This document shows positions 63,809 to 64,000 of a DNA stretch of 64,000 nucleotides, one piece after another (the first letter of the stretch is position 1; the number at the start of each line of letters is the position of its first letter). Below the pieces are notes generated by a model. That model had not been told where the DNA came from, made no database searches, and was given only the letters and a program-made list of their open reading frames with translations. The stretch is from Actinomycetospora termitidis (GTDB taxonomy: Bacteria > Actinomycetota > Actinomycetes > Mycobacteriales > Pseudonocardiaceae), in contig NZ_JASVWF010000001.1 of assembly GCF_030286555.1 (NCBI RefSeq), forward strand, positions 1,054,001 through 1,118,000, in the 5' to 3' direction. A program made the translations under genes and the position numbers.

Positions 63809-64000
63809 ATGCCCCCGAAGAAGAGGCGACTGTCCGCAGTCGTCAAGCTGCAGATCAAGGCGGGCGCGGCGACGCCCGCGCCGCCGGTCGGCCCCGCGCT
63901 GGGTCAGCACGGCGTCAACATCATGGAGTTCTGCAAGGCCTACAACGCCGCCACCGAGGCGCAGCGCGGGCAGGTCGTGCCGGTCGAGATCTCGATCTAC
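63809..64000 (+). CDS. rplK: 50S ribosomal protein L11 (3' end outside window)
   Basis: The first 64 codons of L11 are seen: [20 protein letters not shown], then [20 protein letters not shown], the classic L11 N-terminal domain that binds the GTPase centre of 23S rRNA. It runs off the window end in [13 protein letters not shown] 63809. It starts the rplK-rplA operon that follows nusG in most bacteria. Confidence 0.96.
   Translation, partial: MPPKKRRLSAVVKLQIKAGAATPAPPVGPALGQHGVNIMEFCKAYNAATEAQRGQVVPVEISIY

Overview
The window is a stretch of a very high-GC actinobacterial chromosome. Almost every third codon position is G or C, starts are often GTG, and genes are packed with 1-4 base ATGA/GTGA/TGATG overlaps. 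The gene content points to the Pseudonocardiaceae (Pseudonocardia/Actinomycetospora type): a full nuo operon followed by a polyprenyl synthase, KorAB, a DprE2-like arabinose epimerase subunit, a GH172 protein, and the rpmG-hadA-hadB ... tRNA-Trp-secE-nusG-rplK locus. The genus is an inference from gene content, not from a search.

Region 1 (2-15171) is the respiratory complex I operon nuoC to nuoN, cut at its 5' end by the window edge. Region 2 (15176-24094) has a polyprenyl diphosphate synthase, a RarD exporter, the 2-oxoacid:ferredoxin oxidoreductase korAB with a strong terminator, an enoyl-CoA hydratase, a PaaI-type thioesterase, HtpX, and two tandem paralogous proteins of unknown function. 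A gene-free 476-base gap (24095-24570) holds a 200-base-period direct repeat.

Region 3 (24571-34727) is mixed. It carries a GH172 glycosidase with an EVE-like protein, a CE4 deacetylase with RmlA, an MpaB-type oxygenase, a Clp-N protein, a TauE exporter, an MmpS-like membrane protein, YajQ, tRNA-Tyr, an unusual PII-like protein and a DprE2-like reductase. Region 4 (34741-54364) is lipid and CoA metabolism: a racemase, FadB and thiolase, a TetR regulator, an F420-type oxidoreductase, an acyl-CoA dehydrogenase and an acyl-CoA ligase. A ferredoxin-P450-TetR-CoA ligase-hydrolase cluster follows; its CoA ligase is interrupted by an in-frame TAG. Five copies of an inverted repeat RGTCA-N4-TGACY sit in front of the TetR gene and four lipid genes, which suggests a local regulon.

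Region 5 (54530-64000) has CinA, a GGDEF-EAL protein with a degenerate GGDEF, tRNA-Thr and tRNA-Met, rpmG, hadAB, a secreted SGNH hydrolase, an aspartate aminotransferase, tRNA-Trp, secE, nusG and the start of rplK. A 51-base palindromic element occurs four times (17225, 37695, 43647, 59707), always next to gene 3' ends.
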